NCBI GenBank assembly: GCA_030913385.1
Contig: CP133159.1
Location: 1,386,584 to 1,450,583 of the forward strand
Direction of reading: 5' to 3'
Length of the DNA: 64,000 nt
DNA from: Cytophagaceae bacterium ABcell3
Lineage (GTDB): Bacteria > Bacteroidota > Bacteroidia > Cytophagales > Cytophagaceae
Positions 45,520-53,503 of this stretch are shown here, in pieces; position 1 is the stretch's first letter, and every line of letters starts with the position of its first letter. A program made the position numbers and the translations under genes. The notes under the pieces were generated by a model that was not told where the DNA came from, ran no database searches, and saw only the letters and a program-made list of their open reading frames with translations.

Positions 45520-46265
45520 GCAGAAAGAAGTCCGTTATTGAGTAAAGGTAGTTTTATTAAATTTCTATAAATACTGCTTTGCCTGGTTTTTTTGAGGGCG
45601 TGGATATGTCTCATTCCGTGGCAATCTGTTCCGGCAAAGTGTACCATATTATTTTCAATAAGTTTTTTTGCGTAAACTTGAGCAGGTTTTGAATAATAAC
45701 CAGACAAAGAATTTATGTTTATTTGGAAATATATTTCTTTGCTAAATATATCCTTAAACTTACTAAAATCTGAATAAAGGTAGGTATATCTTTCAGGGTG
45801 TGCCAAAACTGGGTAAAAACCTGATGCTTTTATTTGAAAAATTGTTTCATCTAGATTTACCGGCTCATTGAGGTAAGAAGTTTCAATAAGCAGGAATTTT
45901 CCCCCAAAAGTCATCAAGGTCTCTGGCTTTGATAGCCTATCTAAAAACCATTCGTCAAGGTAATATTCTGCAGCCGCTTCTAGTTCAATTGGTATTTGTT
46001 CCTGAACTAGCTTGTTTTTTAAAAGTTGCAGCTTCTCATGAATGCTTTCAGGTGTGTTTTTATAAAAGTCACCCATAATGTGAGGGGTGCAAATTAATTT
46101 TTTATACCCAAGGCCAGCTAACTCTTTGATCATGTCCACGGACTCTTCTATGCTCTCTGATCCATCATCAAGCCCTGGCAATAAATGGCTGTGCATATCC
46201 ACCAAAAGTGGTTGCAAATCTTGTTGATTGTTTTTGCTTTTTTTGAAAAGGTCAAAAAGTCCCAT
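45516..46265 (-). CDS. CpsB/YwqE-type protein tyrosine phosphatase (PHP family)
   Basis: A 249-residue metal-dependent phosphatase. The PHP-family metal motifs are VDMHSHLLPGLDDGS near residue 22, CTPH, an AHPERY motif and TDCHG. Such enzymes remove phosphate from the tyrosine cluster of Wzc-type kinases and control polysaccharide chain length. The gene lies 10 bases after the kinase gene and overlaps the epimerase gene. Confidence 0.93.
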   Translation of the reverse strand: MGLFDLFKKSKNNQQDLQPLLVDMHSHLLPGLDDGSESIEESVDMIKELAGLGYKKLICTPHIMGDFYKNTPESIHEKLQLLKNKLVQEQIPIELEAAAEYYLDEWFLDRLSKPETLMTFGGKFLLIETSYLNEPVNLDETIFQIKASGFYPVLAHPERYTYLYSDFSKFKDIFSKEIYFQININSLSGYYSKPAQVYAKKLIENNMVHFAGTDCHGMRHIHALKKTRQSSIYRNLIKLPLLNNGLLSA

Positions 46266-46275
46266 AGGGACAAAT

Positions 46276-48693
46276 TTAACTAAAAATTTTAGGGAATCTT
46301 TTTATTAGAGGTTTCTTTTCTTGCTCTTCTTCATAATATCCATAACCGGACGAGCCGTAGTTGCCATAAACCCCATAGCCGTAGTTGCTGATATTTGTCA
46401 TTGCATTAAGCACTACAGAAATATTCGTTAAGCCAGTCGAGCTTATGAGTTTATTGATGTTATTCTTTACCGCTTTTTTCGTGTAGTTGGCCCTCACTAC
46501 GTACAAAGCTATATCTGCTTTTTTCATTATGAGGATTCCATCTGTTACTAGACCAACAGGCGGGGTATCTATGACAATGGTATCATACACCTTATGTAAC
46601 TGCTGTAGTAGGGCGTCAAACTCAGGTCTCATAATCAATTCTGCAGGGTTTGGTGGAACTGGCCCCGCTGAAATCAAGTCTAGGTTTGATATCTCGCTTG
46701 CTTGTAAGCATTCGTCCAAGGTATGTTTGCCAATTAAGAGGGTGCTCATCCCTTTGCTGTTGGATCCATTAAATGCGAGATGCAACTTTGGCTTTCTCAT
46801 GTCCAAGTCTATGACCACTGTTTTTTGGTCGGACAGGGCTATTATACCTGACAGGTTTGAGGTGACAAAAGTTTTGCCTTCGCTACTGACGGTAGATGTC
46901 ACTGACAGTATTTTTTTCTTTTTGCCAGGACAGATAAACTCAAGGTTGGTTCTTATGCTACGCAGAGATTCACTAATGGCTGATTTTGGACTTTTATGTA
47001 CAATTAATTTTGAAACCCCTAATTTTTCTTTTTTATAGACAGGAACACCGCCTAGTACAGGAGCTTTTACCGCTGCCTCCAGCTCTTTTTGTGTGGTAAT
47101 AGTGTTGTGCAGTATATATCTGACAATGATTAAGCTAATGCCTAAAAACAAACCCAAAGCAATGCCTGCTATGTAAAACAAAAGCTTATTGGGGAATATA
47201 GGTGCTTCTTGCACAGATGCAGGGGAGAGAAGTACAAAGTTCGGTACGTTTCCTGCTTTGGCAATACCAAACTCTGCTTTCTTTTCCATAAGCAGCATAT
47301 AGTATTTCTCATAAATGTCATAGAATCGTTTGAGCCGGGTATACTCGGTCTCTTTGGAGGGAAGCGTTAAAAACATCCTTTCTAGCTCCATTATTTTGCT
47401 GTTCAGCTCAGAAAACTGATCCATAATTACTTTTTTGTTCCTAGTGATTTGGCCGGATAAGGTTTCTTTGAGATTTTCTATAGCTATATCCTTGCTTCTG
47501 ATTATGAATGTGTTCTCTTTACTTGATGCCAGCGCCAGGTCCCGCTCTTGTTGTAGCTGGGTAAGGGAGGTAATGGATTTGGAAAGTTGCTCATCGGAAA
47601 AGAAAGCTAAGGACGGGAGGATTAACTTCATGTCTTTGCCCTCTTCAATCAGATGCTTTAGTTCATTTAAAAGCGAAAGCTGATGCCTTAACTCTAATTT
47701 TTCTCCCTCGAGCTCCTCTATCTTTTTTACTACCTTGGTAACATCATCTTTTACGTTTACTGTTTTGTTTTTTCGTATAAACGATTCCAGTTGCACTTCA
47801 GACTGAATGAGCTTTGCTTCTGTGGCTTCTAAGGTTTCGTCCAGAAACTTGATGGTCTGCTCTTGTGCTTTAGACTTATTTTCTACCGTTTGCTCCAAGT
47901 ATATTTGGCAAACGGCATCAATGATTTCTTTCGCTTTGTGCCGGTCATGATCTTTATATGTTATCTCTATCGTATTGGCATCAAGGTTTAAAATGGAAAC
48001 ATCCAGGTTTTTTGCCAGTTTTTGAGCCATACTCTTGCGACTGTTGACCGTAAAAAAGAAGTTCTGAGGATTTTGAGGGTCATAGTATTCTGTAAGGGAT
48101 ATTTTAAAGGTAAAAGCAGGGTCTTTTATCACTTGATCAAATTGGTACGTGCCAGAGGTTTCAATGCCATTTCTGTTGAAGCTCAGTAAGAACTCTTTAT
48201 CATCAATGATTTTCAGGTCAAATACCTGGTCGAAGAAAGAAGGGTTGTTTATTTCATATTCAACTTTAAAAGGGGAAATTTTAAACCTTTCTTCAAATAA
48301 AATATTCCCGTGTTGAAAGTAACTGACATTTAAATCAAGCATGTCTATGAGCTTATCATACACTATGTTTGACTTTATCAATTCTATTTCTCCTGATATA
48401 TTAGAAAGTTTGCTCTGTGTTTGACTTTCACGTACATCGTTAAAGCCAAGTACCCCTGCTTCTGTTTTAAGGTCTAACTTAATTATAGCAGAAGATTGGT
48501 ATACGGGTTTTGTATAACGGAGGATAAGATGTGTCCCAACGCCTGTCACCACTAATAGTAGTATAACCCATATAAGGCTTTTGCTAGTAACATATAGCAG
48601 TTTTGCCAGGTCAAAGTCGTCAAAGAAGTCCCCATTAGAGGGTTCATAGTTTTGAGACACTTTGTTATGGTTGTTATATTCCTCAGATGACAT
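46276..48693 (-). CDS. Wzc-like polysaccharide co-polymerase and tyrosine autokinase
   Basis: An 805-residue inner-membrane protein. It has two transmembrane helices (about residues 33-53 and 500-525) flanking a periplasmic Wzz-type domain with long coiled coils, then a cytoplasmic BY-kinase domain. Walker A is SSEGKTF (Lys607), Walker A' is VVIDLDMRKPK and Walker B is TIVIDTPPVG. The C terminus carries a tyrosine cluster (NYGYGVYGNYGSSGYGYY) that would be autophosphorylated. With the Wza-like lipoprotein it forms the export complex. It ends 10 bases before the phosphatase gene. Confidence 0.94.
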   Translation of the reverse strand: MSSEEYNNHNKVSQNYEPSNGDFFDDFDLAKLLYVTSKSLIWVILLLVVTGVGTHLILRYTKPVYQSSAIIKLDLKTEAGVLGFNDVRESQTQSKLSNISGEIELIKSNIVYDKLIDMLDLNVSYFQHGNILFEERFKISPFKVEYEINNPSFFDQVFDLKIIDDKEFLLSFNRNGIETSGTYQFDQVIKDPAFTFKISLTEYYDPQNPQNFFFTVNSRKSMAQKLAKNLDVSILNLDANTIEITYKDHDRHKAKEIIDAVCQIYLEQTVENKSKAQEQTIKFLDETLEATEAKLIQSEVQLESFIRKNKTVNVKDDVTKVVKKIEELEGEKLELRHQLSLLNELKHLIEEGKDMKLILPSLAFFSDEQLSKSITSLTQLQQERDLALASSKENTFIIRSKDIAIENLKETLSGQITRNKKVIMDQFSELNSKIMELERMFLTLPSKETEYTRLKRFYDIYEKYYMLLMEKKAEFGIAKAGNVPNFVLLSPASVQEAPIFPNKLLFYIAGIALGLFLGISLIIVRYILHNTITTQKELEAAVKAPVLGGVPVYKKEKLGVSKLIVHKSPKSAISESLRSIRTNLEFICPGKKKKILSVTSTVSSEGKTFVTSNLSGIIALSDQKTVVIDLDMRKPKLHLAFNGSNSKGMSTLLIGKHTLDECLQASEISNLDLISAGPVPPNPAELIMRPEFDALLQQLHKVYDTIVIDTPPVGLVTDGILIMKKADIALYVVRANYTKKAVKNNINKLISSTGLTNISVVLNAMTNISNYGYGVYGNYGSSGYGYYEEEQEKKPLIKRFPKIFS

Positions 48694-48695
48694 AT

Positions 48696-49472
48696 TTATC
48701 CTCGACTATTGTTAAAGATAATAATTAATGTGAGGATGCTGGTAAGTATTCCTACAAATGGGGAAATATCCCTTGCTGTTTCAATAAAGACCCTTCTTAC
48801 AGGTTCTATATAAACGATATCATTTGGCCGCATGTCCAAGGAGGCTTTTCGCATACCTTCTATTGAGGAAAGGTCTACGATCTGAACATCTGGGTTGTTT
48901 AATGGCCCTCTAATTATTTTAATATTATAGGCTTTTCCGTTTTCCTGAATACCGCCATACATAGCTATGACCTCAATCAGGTTGATGTTCTCATTTTCCA
49001 GAGGAATAAGCTTGCCCCCCATTGGTCCAAGAACAATCACCCTTTTGTTGATCAATTTGGTAGAGACGAAAACGTCTTGGTAAAATTTTCCATATTCTAT
49101 TTCCAAGATACTGTCTGCTTGGTTGAGACTATATCCTTCCAGATAAACATCGCCCACCATTGGACATTTTACATAGCCATTGGTTCTTACCAGGTAAGAG
49201 GGAAGATTTTTGTTGCGGTCTCTGTTTTGGTTCTGATTATTGAACAACTCTGATGTTGGATCAACAATGTGTTCGCCTTTGTTGGAATACACCTGAATGG
49301 TTAAATAATCATTTTGCTGGATTATATAGTTTTTGTCCGTCTGTATGTCTTTTCTCAAGGAATCTATAATGTATTCATGCTCTGTACGAAACATAACATG
49401 GTGGTACGTTTTGCAAGAATAAAGGAATATCATGGCAGTGGCCATGAAAATACATTGATAAAACCTATGCAT
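48696..49472 (-). CDS. Wza-like polysaccharide export lipoprotein
   Basis: A 258-residue lipoprotein with lipobox YSC (Cys20). It has a polysaccharide-export (Poly_export) domain at about 50-150 (YIIQQNDYLTIQVYS and GYVKCPMVGDVYLEG), one SLBB-type domain (VIVLGPMGGK ... NLIEVIAMYGGI), and a C-terminal hydrophobic helix (PFVGILTSILTLIIIF) that would span the outer membrane as in Wza. Two bases separate it from the kinase gene. Confidence 0.92.
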   Translation of the reverse strand: MHRFYQCIFMATAMIFLYSCKTYHHVMFRTEHEYIIDSLRKDIQTDKNYIIQQNDYLTIQVYSNKGEHIVDPTSELFNNQNQNRDRNKNLPSYLVRTNGYVKCPMVGDVYLEGYSLNQADSILEIEYGKFYQDVFVSTKLINKRVIVLGPMGGKLIPLENENINLIEVIAMYGGIQENGKAYNIKIIRGPLNNPDVQIVDLSSIEGMRKASLDMRPNDIVYIEPVRRVFIETARDISPFVGILTSILTLIIIFNNSRG

Positions 49473-49500
49473 TACAGAGAGACAAAAACTGTATTTTTAT

Positions 49501-50052
49501 TTATTTAAATATATCACCTGCCTCAGTTATTTCCTTTAAGGTTTTTAACTCTTGGTCTTTAGGTGATACATTGGGAGCGCTTACCTTCCAGTCAATGTTT
49601 AACGATGCGTCATTCCAAATTATTCCGCACTCTGACTCTTTATTGTACAAATTAGTGCATTTATATGAAAATATAGCGTCTTCTAGGGCAGAAAAACCAT
49701 GGGCAAACCCTGGAGGGACATATAGCATATTATTCCTTTCATCGTCAAGAACGAAAGTTAAATGTTGGCCGAAGGTTGGTGAACTTTGGCGTAGGTCTAC
49801 TGCTACATCCAATACTTTACCTTTAATAACCCTTACTAATTTGCCTTGCGCCCAAGGATCTTTCTGGAAGTGAAGCCCTCTCAGTACACCTTTGGCAGAC
49901 CATGATTGGTTGTCTTGTAAAAAGTCCTCTTTTATGCCTGCTTCTTCTAGTTTCTTTTTGTTGTATGATTCAAAAAAGTACCCTCTGTCGTCTTTGAAAA
50001 CTTTAGGATATATTTCTACAAGCCCTTTAATACTAGTTTCTTTTATTTCCAT
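49501..50052 (-). CDS. rfbC: dTDP-4-dehydrorhamnose 3,5-epimerase
   Basis: A 183-residue cupin enzyme of dTDP-rhamnose synthesis. It contains the catalytic histidine in LRGLHFQ, the KLVRVIKGKVLDVAVDLR strand pair and YVPPGFAHGF. Length and motifs match RmlC/RfbC. The genes for RmlA, RmlB and RmlD are not in this window, so they must be elsewhere if rhamnose is made. Confidence 0.95.
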   Translation of the reverse strand: MEIKETSIKGLVEIYPKVFKDDRGYFFESYNKKKLEEAGIKEDFLQDNQSWSAKGVLRGLHFQKDPWAQGKLVRVIKGKVLDVAVDLRQSSPTFGQHLTFVLDDERNNMLYVPPGFAHGFSALEDAIFSYKCTNLYNKESECGIIWNDASLNIDWKVSAPNVSPKDQELKTLKEITEAGDIFK

Positions 50053-50123
50053 TTTCTACGTTTTCTAAATTGTATAATTAGCAAATTTAGTTTTTTTATG
50101 GAAAACCTTGTAATGTGCTTAAT

Positions 50124-51260
50124 TTATTTTCCAGCTTCAGGTATTCTAGGTTTTCCTATGTCAATATTTTCTATTTCACTTAAATAGCGTTCAACTACAA
50201 TTCTTTCATCAAACTTGCGCTCCACCAGCGCTCGTGATTCGATGCCCATTTCCATTACTTTATCAAAAGAAAGATTTAACATTGTTTCCATTTTTTCGGC
50301 CAGATCTGCAACATCCTTTCTTTTGCATAACAATCCATTTTTATGTTCCACCACTGTTTCCCTACACCCAGGGACATCGGTTGTAATTATAGGTCGACCA
50401 ATTGCGGCTGCCTCCAATAGAGTCCTTGGTGTACCTTCCCTATAAGAAGGCAACACTATACAATCGGCTTTTGACATTTCCTCATTAAGTTGCTCTTTAA
50501 AGCCTATATATTCTATAACTCCTTTACTATGCCATTCCTCTATTTTTTTTTCAGGAATGCCTAGCTTAGGGTTTTTGTCAATAGCGCCTGCCAATTTAAA
50601 GGTTGCCTTAATCCCCTTGTTTCTTAACAGTTGAGCTGCCATTGCATACTCTTCAATACCTTTATCGTAAAGAAGACGGGCGGCAGCTAAAAAGGTAAAA
50701 CTGTCATTTGGTGTGGGCGGGGTATATTGGAACATGTGTAGGTTTATGCCTGAGCCCGGGACCAGTCCAGTTTTTGTTTCCTCTATAAGTTTATAGCGTA
50801 TAAATAGTTGTCTGTCATCGTTATTTTGGAAGAATACTTTATTGGTGTGCCTAAATGCAAACTTGTACAAAAGCCTTGCTGTATTGGAAACAAAACCTTT
50901 GTGTAAGAAAGTAGTCCCAAGGCCAGAAACATTGTTGATTACTGGAATCTTTAATAGTTTAGCGGCCATGGTTCCATATATATTAGGTTTGATGGTAAAC
51001 TGTAGTAGCAGATCGGGAGAGGTCTTTTGGTATATGCGGTAAAAATCCCAGAGAAGCTTAAGGTCTTTCAAAGGATTGCTTCCGCGGTTTTCCATGTTGA
51101 TGGGGTAGTGTGGTATGCCTTTTGCTATAATTTTATGGGTAAAATCGTCTTTGGGGGCAATGGCTATTACTTTATAGCCTGCTGATTGTAGTGCTTGTGC
51201 CAACCCCATTCTGAAATTCCATATATTCCATGATGTATTGGTTATAATAGCTATTGTCAT
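50124..51260 (-). CDS. family 4 glycosyltransferase
   Basis: A 378-residue GT-B enzyme. The C-terminal donor-binding half has LAAARLLYDKGIEE and the E-x7-E motif in SYREGTPRTLLEAAA, with the following PIITTDVPGCRE. It resembles PglA/CapM-like enzymes that add a hexose or N-acetylhexosamine to a lipid-linked acceptor. It is the first gene of the polysaccharide cluster, 71 bases before rfbC. Sugar specificity is not readable. Confidence 0.88.
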   Translation of the reverse strand: MTIAIITNTSWNIWNFRMGLAQALQSAGYKVIAIAPKDDFTHKIIAKGIPHYPINMENRGSNPLKDLKLLWDFYRIYQKTSPDLLLQFTIKPNIYGTMAAKLLKIPVINNVSGLGTTFLHKGFVSNTARLLYKFAFRHTNKVFFQNNDDRQLFIRYKLIEETKTGLVPGSGINLHMFQYTPPTPNDSFTFLAAARLLYDKGIEEYAMAAQLLRNKGIKATFKLAGAIDKNPKLGIPEKKIEEWHSKGVIEYIGFKEQLNEEMSKADCIVLPSYREGTPRTLLEAAAIGRPIITTDVPGCRETVVEHKNGLLCKRKDVADLAEKMETMLNLSFDKVMEMGIESRALVERKFDERIVVERYLSEIENIDIGKPRIPEAGK

Positions 51261-51466
51261 TATGGCACCTTTGTAAATTAATGGTAAATTTGGGTAAATT
51301 TTTTTAAAATTAACTACTTATGTTTGCTGTTCATACCAAGGTAGGCCAAAAGGTGCATATTTATTATATATGAGCTTTTTTTAAAAGGATATTTTGGGGT
51401 TGAGACTAGCAAAGGGAACTTAGTCAGTAGAATTAGTGGTAATAATAGAGGGAATTAATCTAAACA

Positions 51467-51482
51467 CTAAATTATAATTTAG
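51467..51482. promoter_or_regulatory. perfect 16-bp palindrome upstream of hflX
   Basis: CTAAATTATAATTTAG is its own reverse complement and lies about 38 bases upstream of a -7-like element TATATTTG (51520-51527) of hflX. It could be an operator, but the base composition is so AT-rich that chance is possible. Confidence 0.3.
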
Positions 51483-51546
51483 ATTTCCAATCCCATTCCA
51501 TCTAATGATTACAAAGTGATATATTTGAGGTATAGTATAATATTGA

Positions 51547-52707
51547 ATGATAGAATATAAAGAAAAGATAGAACGTGCTGTTATTGCCGGTTTGGTTACC
51601 GGAAGACAAAATGATGAAAAAGCCAAAGAATATTTAGACGAACTGGCGTTTTTGGCATCCACTGCAGGTATTAAAACGGTTTACCGGTTTTTGCAGCGGC
51701 TTGATAGGCCTGATAAAAGGACTTTTGTCGGAAAGGGAAAGTTAGAGGAGATTCAAGCCTATGTGAAAGAATATGAAATTGATACGGTTATTTTCGACGA
51801 TGATTTAAGTCCGTCTCAGGTGCGTAACCTTGAAAATGAGCTTAAATGCAAAATTTATGACCGTAGCTTGTTGATTTTGCAAATCTTTCTGGAGCGCGCC
51901 AAAACATCAAGGGCCAAAACTCAGGTAGAGCTTGCTAGGTATCAGTATTTGCTTCCACGTTTGACCCGCATGTGGACGCACCTTGAACGTCAGCGGGGTG
52001 GTACAGGTACAAGGGGCGGAGCTGGTGAAAAAGAAATTGAGACAGATAAGCGTATCATCCGCGATCAAATTACTTTGCTGAAACAAAAGCTCAAAAAAAT
52101 TGACAAACAAAGCGCTGTTCAGAGAAAGTCGCGTTCGCAAGTAGTGCGCGTGGCACTGGTAGGGTATACCAACGTTGGTAAGTCTACTTTGATGACTTTG
52201 TTGTCAAAATCAGATGTTTTTGCAGAAAACAAGCTTTTTGCGACAGTTGACTCTACCGTTCGTAAAGTTGTTATAGACCAGATACCTTTTCTACTTACAG
52301 ATACAGTTGGGTTTATCAGAAAACTGCCCCATACACTCGTGGAGTCATTTAAATCTACATTGGATGAAATCCGAGAGGCTGATGTAATTGTCCATGTGGT
52401 AGATGTGTCTCATAAAGGTTTTGAGGAGCATATACAGGTGGTAAATTCGACATTGGCAGAAATAGATGCGGCTGATAAACCGACGGTACTAGTCTTTAAT
52501 AAAATAGATAAGTTTAAAAATGAGGATTTAGAAGACGATGAAAATCAGCTTTCTCCGTTGGATCAGCTAAAACAGTCATGGTTGGGAAGAAGTGAAAAAG
52601 CAGTTTTTGTTTCTGCTGAAAAAGGGGAGAATATTGCAGAGTTGAAAAATGTATTGGCAGAAGAGGTAAAAAAACAGCATTTGATGATTTATCCAAACTA
52701 TTTGTAA
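51547..52707 (+). CDS. hflX: ribosome-associated GTPase HflX
   Basis: A 386-residue GTPase that splits stalled or hibernating ribosomes. It has the N-terminal HflX domain (FVGKGKLEEI), the glycine-rich linker ERQRGGTGTRGGAGEKEIE, and G motifs GYTNVGKST, DTVGFIRKLPH and NKIDK. The start ATG 51547 follows a candidate -7 element by 19 bases. The gene is intact. Confidence 0.96.
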   Translation: MIEYKEKIERAVIAGLVTGRQNDEKAKEYLDELAFLASTAGIKTVYRFLQRLDRPDKRTFVGKGKLEEIQAYVKEYEIDTVIFDDDLSPSQVRNLENELKCKIYDRSLLILQIFLERAKTSRAKTQVELARYQYLLPRLTRMWTHLERQRGGTGTRGGAGEKEIETDKRIIRDQITLLKQKLKKIDKQSAVQRKSRSQVVRVALVGYTNVGKSTLMTLLSKSDVFAENKLFATVDSTVRKVVIDQIPFLLTDTVGFIRKLPHTLVESFKSTLDEIREADVIVHVVDVSHKGFEEHIQVVNSTLAEIDAADKPTVLVFNKIDKFKNEDLEDDENQLSPLDQLKQSWLGRSEKAVFVSAEKGENIAELKNVLAEEVKKQHLMIYPNYL

Positions 52708-52731
52708 TTCCTTTAAAATATTATAATTTTG
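52701..52731 (+). promoter_or_regulatory. promoter of the tRNA-Arg gene
   Basis: TTTG (52701-52704), 19 bases, then TAATTTTG (52724-52731) match the Bacteroidota sigma-A consensus exactly. The -33 element includes the last codon and the stop codon region of hflX. The predicted start is about 8 bases before the tRNA. Confidence 0.85.
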
Positions 52732-52746
52732 CAATTCGAATGCAAT

Positions 52747-52818
52747 GGCCTCGTAGTTCAATGGATAGAATAGAAGTTTCCTAAACTTTAGATACAGGTT
52801 CGATTCCTGTCGAGGCTA
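52747..52818 (+). tRNA. tRNA-Arg (anticodon CCT)
   Basis: The cloverleaf is complete: acceptor GGCCTCG/CGAGGCT (first pair G-T), D arm GTTC/GAAT, anticodon stem GAAGT/ACTTT with loop TTCCTAA (anticodon CCT at 52780-52782), T arm ACAGG/CCTGT with loop TTCGATT, and discriminator A. CCA is not encoded. Confidence 0.95.
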
Positions 52819-52832
52819 CTACTTTAATTTTT

Positions 52833-52872
52833 AAAGCCCTGTAGGTTAATTACTTACGGGGTTTTGTTTTTT
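52833..52872 (+). terminator. intrinsic terminator after tRNA-Arg
   Basis: The stem CCCTGTA/TACGGGG (one wobble) is extended by A-T pairs and followed by TTTTGTTTTTT. Confidence 0.8.
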
Positions 52873-53092
52873 AAATTTACGGTATGTTTACGGTATAAAC
52901 CTCTAAATTGTGTGTTATTCACAAGGTAAATATTGTTTAATGCACATACATTAGATGTATATACATATATTATAACATCCCACCGTAGGCCTGGCGGTTG
53001 CATTGCCTAGTCATGAGACTACGTGTCTTCAGAAAAGGCTTAAACAAAATCTACCTTGGTGTGTTTTTCTATTAAATGAAACGAGCACTTTT

Positions 53093-53335
53093 ATGAGAAA
53101 AACTGTTTATGTTATTATAGCAGCATTGGTTTGTGGGCTAACCTTTTCATGTGGTACGGGATCGGAAAGGGATGCTGATCCGCCAGACGTGGGTTCTGCT
53201 GGTACCGCAGGTTCTGAACATAAAAATGGAGAGGTCTATGAAAGGGAAGGTGCTGAGGTTGATCCTGATACTGTGCCAGGAGCCGATGCTGATGCCCGGA
53301 TAGAAAATCAAGAAGAAGAGGAGGAGGATCTATAA
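53093..53335 (+). CDS. small acidic lipoprotein
   Basis: An 80-residue lipoprotein with signal MRKTVYVIIAALVCGLTFSC (Cys20) and a short, disordered, very acidic mature part ending in QEEEEEDL. The frame is open upstream to a TTG at 53003, but the ATG at 53093 starts the signal peptide. I recognise no family. Such tiny lipoproteins are common in Bacteroidota and may sit on the cell surface. Confidence 0.7.
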   Translation: MRKTVYVIIAALVCGLTFSCGTGSERDADPPDVGSAGTAGSEHKNGEVYEREGAEVDPDTVPGADADARIENQEEEEEDL

Positions 53336-53460
53336 GTAATAATGCCTCTCCTAGAGAGAAGTGCTATAAAAAAACTGTGTGGATATAATGTCTGATTTTT
53401 GTAAGTGAACCATTTATCTTCCTCCGGTTTCACTTTCAAAGCTAAAGGATTCATCGTAAC

Positions 53461-53498
53461 AAAAAACTATACCGGACTGACGCTGTACGTCAGCCCGG
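53461..53498 (-). terminator. intrinsic terminator of the FG-GAP protein gene
   Basis: CCGG-A-CTGACG (53472-53482) pairs with CGTCAG-C-CCGG (53488-53498) around a 5-base loop; on the minus strand a run of six T follows (complement of 53461-53466). Confidence 0.85.
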
Positions 53499-53503
53499 GG
53501 ATA

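Noticed and set aside
46487-47038. Plus-strand open frame of 183 codons.
   Set aside because: It is antisense to the kinase domain of the Wzc-like gene with conserved Walker motifs.
52747-53000. tRNA-Arg 3' end as an integration site, with the repeated TTTACGGTA just downstream.
   Set aside because: No integrase, no second copy of the tRNA end and no mobile gene are found in the following 11 kb.
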